A stretch of 64,000 nt of DNA from an uncultured Collinsella sp. (GTDB lineage Bacteria; Actinomycetota; Coriobacteriia; Coriobacteriales; Coriobacteriaceae). Both the position numbers and the translations under genes were made by a program. This document shows, one piece after another, positions 62,323 to 64,000 of the stretch. Position 1 is the stretch's first letter. Each line of letters opens with the position of its first letter. A model generated the notes under the pieces. It did not search any database. It saw only the letters and a program-made list of their open reading frames with translations, and was not told where the DNA came from. The stretch spans positions 101,241 through 165,240 of the forward strand of contig CALEBN010000043.1 in NCBI GenBank assembly GCA_937943045.1. The letters are read 5' to 3'.

Positions 62323-62337
62323 CCCAAAGATTGTTGA

Positions 62338-62367
62338 GGCGGTCAACTTCGGTTGGCCGTCTTTTTT
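62338..62367 (+). terminator. Terminator after tRNA-Lys
   Basis: GGCGGTCAAC-TTCG-GTTGGCCGTC (one mismatch) followed by TTTTTT. Confidence 0.85.
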
Positions 62368-62369
62368 GT

Positions 62370-62505
62370 CGCCCCTTCATGGGTTCGAACCCGAAAGGGC
62401 GCGGAGCTGAGGAAACGCGCGAGCGTTTGCCAGCGCAGCGCGCAAGGCGCGAAAGCGCCGCAGCGGTCGCCCGCGCAGCGGGCCCGAACCCCTGACGGCC
62501 CACCA
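62370..62505. repeat. tRNA-trailing element behind tRNA-Lys
   Basis: Begins with the T-arm word GGGTTCGAACCCGAAAGGGC, then GC-rich hairpins (GCGCGAGCG..., GGCGCGAAAGCGCC). It ends with a 20-base identical copy of the tRNA-Lys 3' end (62485-62504 equals 62305-62324), here completed by CCA. Distance between copies is 180 bases. A further T-loop word (GCGGGTTCGAACC) lies at about 62,558-62,570 after the second terminator. Confidence 0.75.
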
Positions 62506-62513
62506 TAGAATAG

Positions 62514-62545
62514 AAAAGCGACTGGCGGATGCCGGTCGCTTTTTT
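62514..62545 (+). terminator. Second terminator behind the tRNA-Lys copy
   Basis: AAGCGACTGGC-GGAT-GCCGGTCGCTT (one mismatch) followed by TTTTTG: a second functional-looking tRNA terminator behind the duplicated 3' end. Confidence 0.85.
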
Positions 62546-62546
62546 G

Positions 62547-63100
62547 TTGTCGCGACGCGGGTTCGAACCAGATCTTCTCTATATATAAGGACGCCTGGCG
62601 GCCAAAACCAGCCTTTTACCGACAGGAAACCAAAACCTAATGTCTTTAGAGTAAAGTAGCCCAGCAGAGATGGCCGACGCCTCAACACCTATAAACCAGC
62701 TGGTCATCGCCAATACCAGAAGCCGATGCTTCAGACATGACTTCAGTGGAACAACTGAAGGATCGATTCATTTGTGAACAAAATATGGAGTGCCAGATTC
62801 CCGCCCCCGGGGCCCCTCCGGTCTGGCAATATATCTCCTTGCCGCGCGGCCCGGTGGAACCGGATGAGCCGCAAGGCGTGCACCTTGAGAACCGGATACT
62901 GCGAGGATGGACACTTACTTCAGTGTCGCATCCGGGCAGACATCGAACCATTTGAAATGGTCTAACTTGGATTTGTTTTTCGCAAGGCCGCCGAGAGGCG
63001 GCCCCGAGAAATTCCTTTTCCTATACTAAAACCATATGAATCGAACGGAACCGATCAGCTAATAGTTGTGAGGACCGGACGGGCTCGAAGCCCAACATAT
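62547..63100. other. rRNA operon upstream and leader region
   Basis: No gene that I can support. It holds palindromes CCATTTGAAATGG (about 62,948-62,960) and GGCCGCC-GAGA-GGCGGCC (62986-63003), and TATACT (63022-63027) as a possible -10 without a clear -35. The GC hairpin may belong to an antitermination or processing leader. Confidence 0.45.

Positions 63101-64000
<900 letters not shown>

Noticed and set aside
62261..62506. Minus-strand frame over tRNA-Lys
   Set aside because: Antisense of the tRNA and its duplicated end.
62737..62955. 72-codon plus-strand frame in the rRNA leader
   Set aside because: No ribosome site or similarity; lies in the operon control region.

Overview
The window is a GC-rich (about 60 %) bacterial chromosome segment that spans the replication origin. 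The 5' part of a 16S rRNA gene at the right end, LPxTG/SpaA surface-protein architecture, tRNA sequences and gene content point to the class Coriobacteriia (Actinomycetota), most probably the genus Collinsella. The genus is my recognition of the 16S and gene style, not a database result.

Layout. Almost every gene from 1 to 30.8 kb lies on the minus strand and most genes after 31.1 kb lie on the plus strand, which is the strand switch expected at an origin. From left to right: pyrimidine genes carB/carA with a PyrR-like RNA hairpin in front of carA (0-2.3 kb); a membrane protein, an ABC exporter, a NUDIX hydrolase and purD/purA (2.5-9 kb); the primary cluster rpsF-ssb-rpsR-rplI with dnaB downstream (9-12.4 kb); two tRNA-Ser genes; a TRIC-type channel and a signal-peptide beta-helix membrane protein (13.5-15.5 kb); typA/bipA, two uncharacterised proteins and a DUF151 nuclease-like protein (15.6-19 kb); tRNA-Ile/Ala/Ile; then gyrA, gyrB, dciA-like, recF, dnaN, dnaA and a GHKL-ATPase/winged-helix protein (19.7-30.8 kb).

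Plus-strand origin-proximal genes follow: rpmH, rnpA, yidD, yidC, jag/khpB, rsmG, three consensus parS sites, parA, parB and a small membrane protein (31-36.2 kb). Then come rlmN (minus), ddl, an exonuclease-DinG helicase fusion, a pafB/pafC-like WYL pair (minus), a very large M28-like membrane protein, a thioester/SpaA LPxTG adhesin (minus), tRNA-Gly, purB, a solute-binding-protein/diguanylate-cyclase pair, a TSCPD protein, a Tat lipoprotein, a two-component system, purC, an M29 aminopeptidase, tRNA-Lys and the start of an rRNA operon.

The strongest non-gene signals are these. (i) A B. subtilis-style unwinding module between dnaA and dnaN: DnaA-box-like 9-mers plus five consecutive TA(A/G) trinucleotides; a second box cluster lies at 30.9 kb. 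It is paired with a DnaA whose DNA-recognition motif reads NHST rather than DHTT. (ii) A complete GHKL ATP-binding domain with a Q/P-rich linker and winged helix, encoded directly in front of dnaA. (iii) Elements behind tRNA-Ser, tRNA-Gly and tRNA-Lys that carry inverted and direct copies of the 3' end of their own tRNA. (iv) A roughly 187-bp inverted repeat with a 34-bp perfect arm next to the gyrA terminator. (v) A two-copy hairpin element with a conserved 43-nt core and co-varying outer arms. Purine (purA, purB, purC, purD) and pyrimidine (carAB) synthesis genes are scattered on both sides of the origin rather than clustered.
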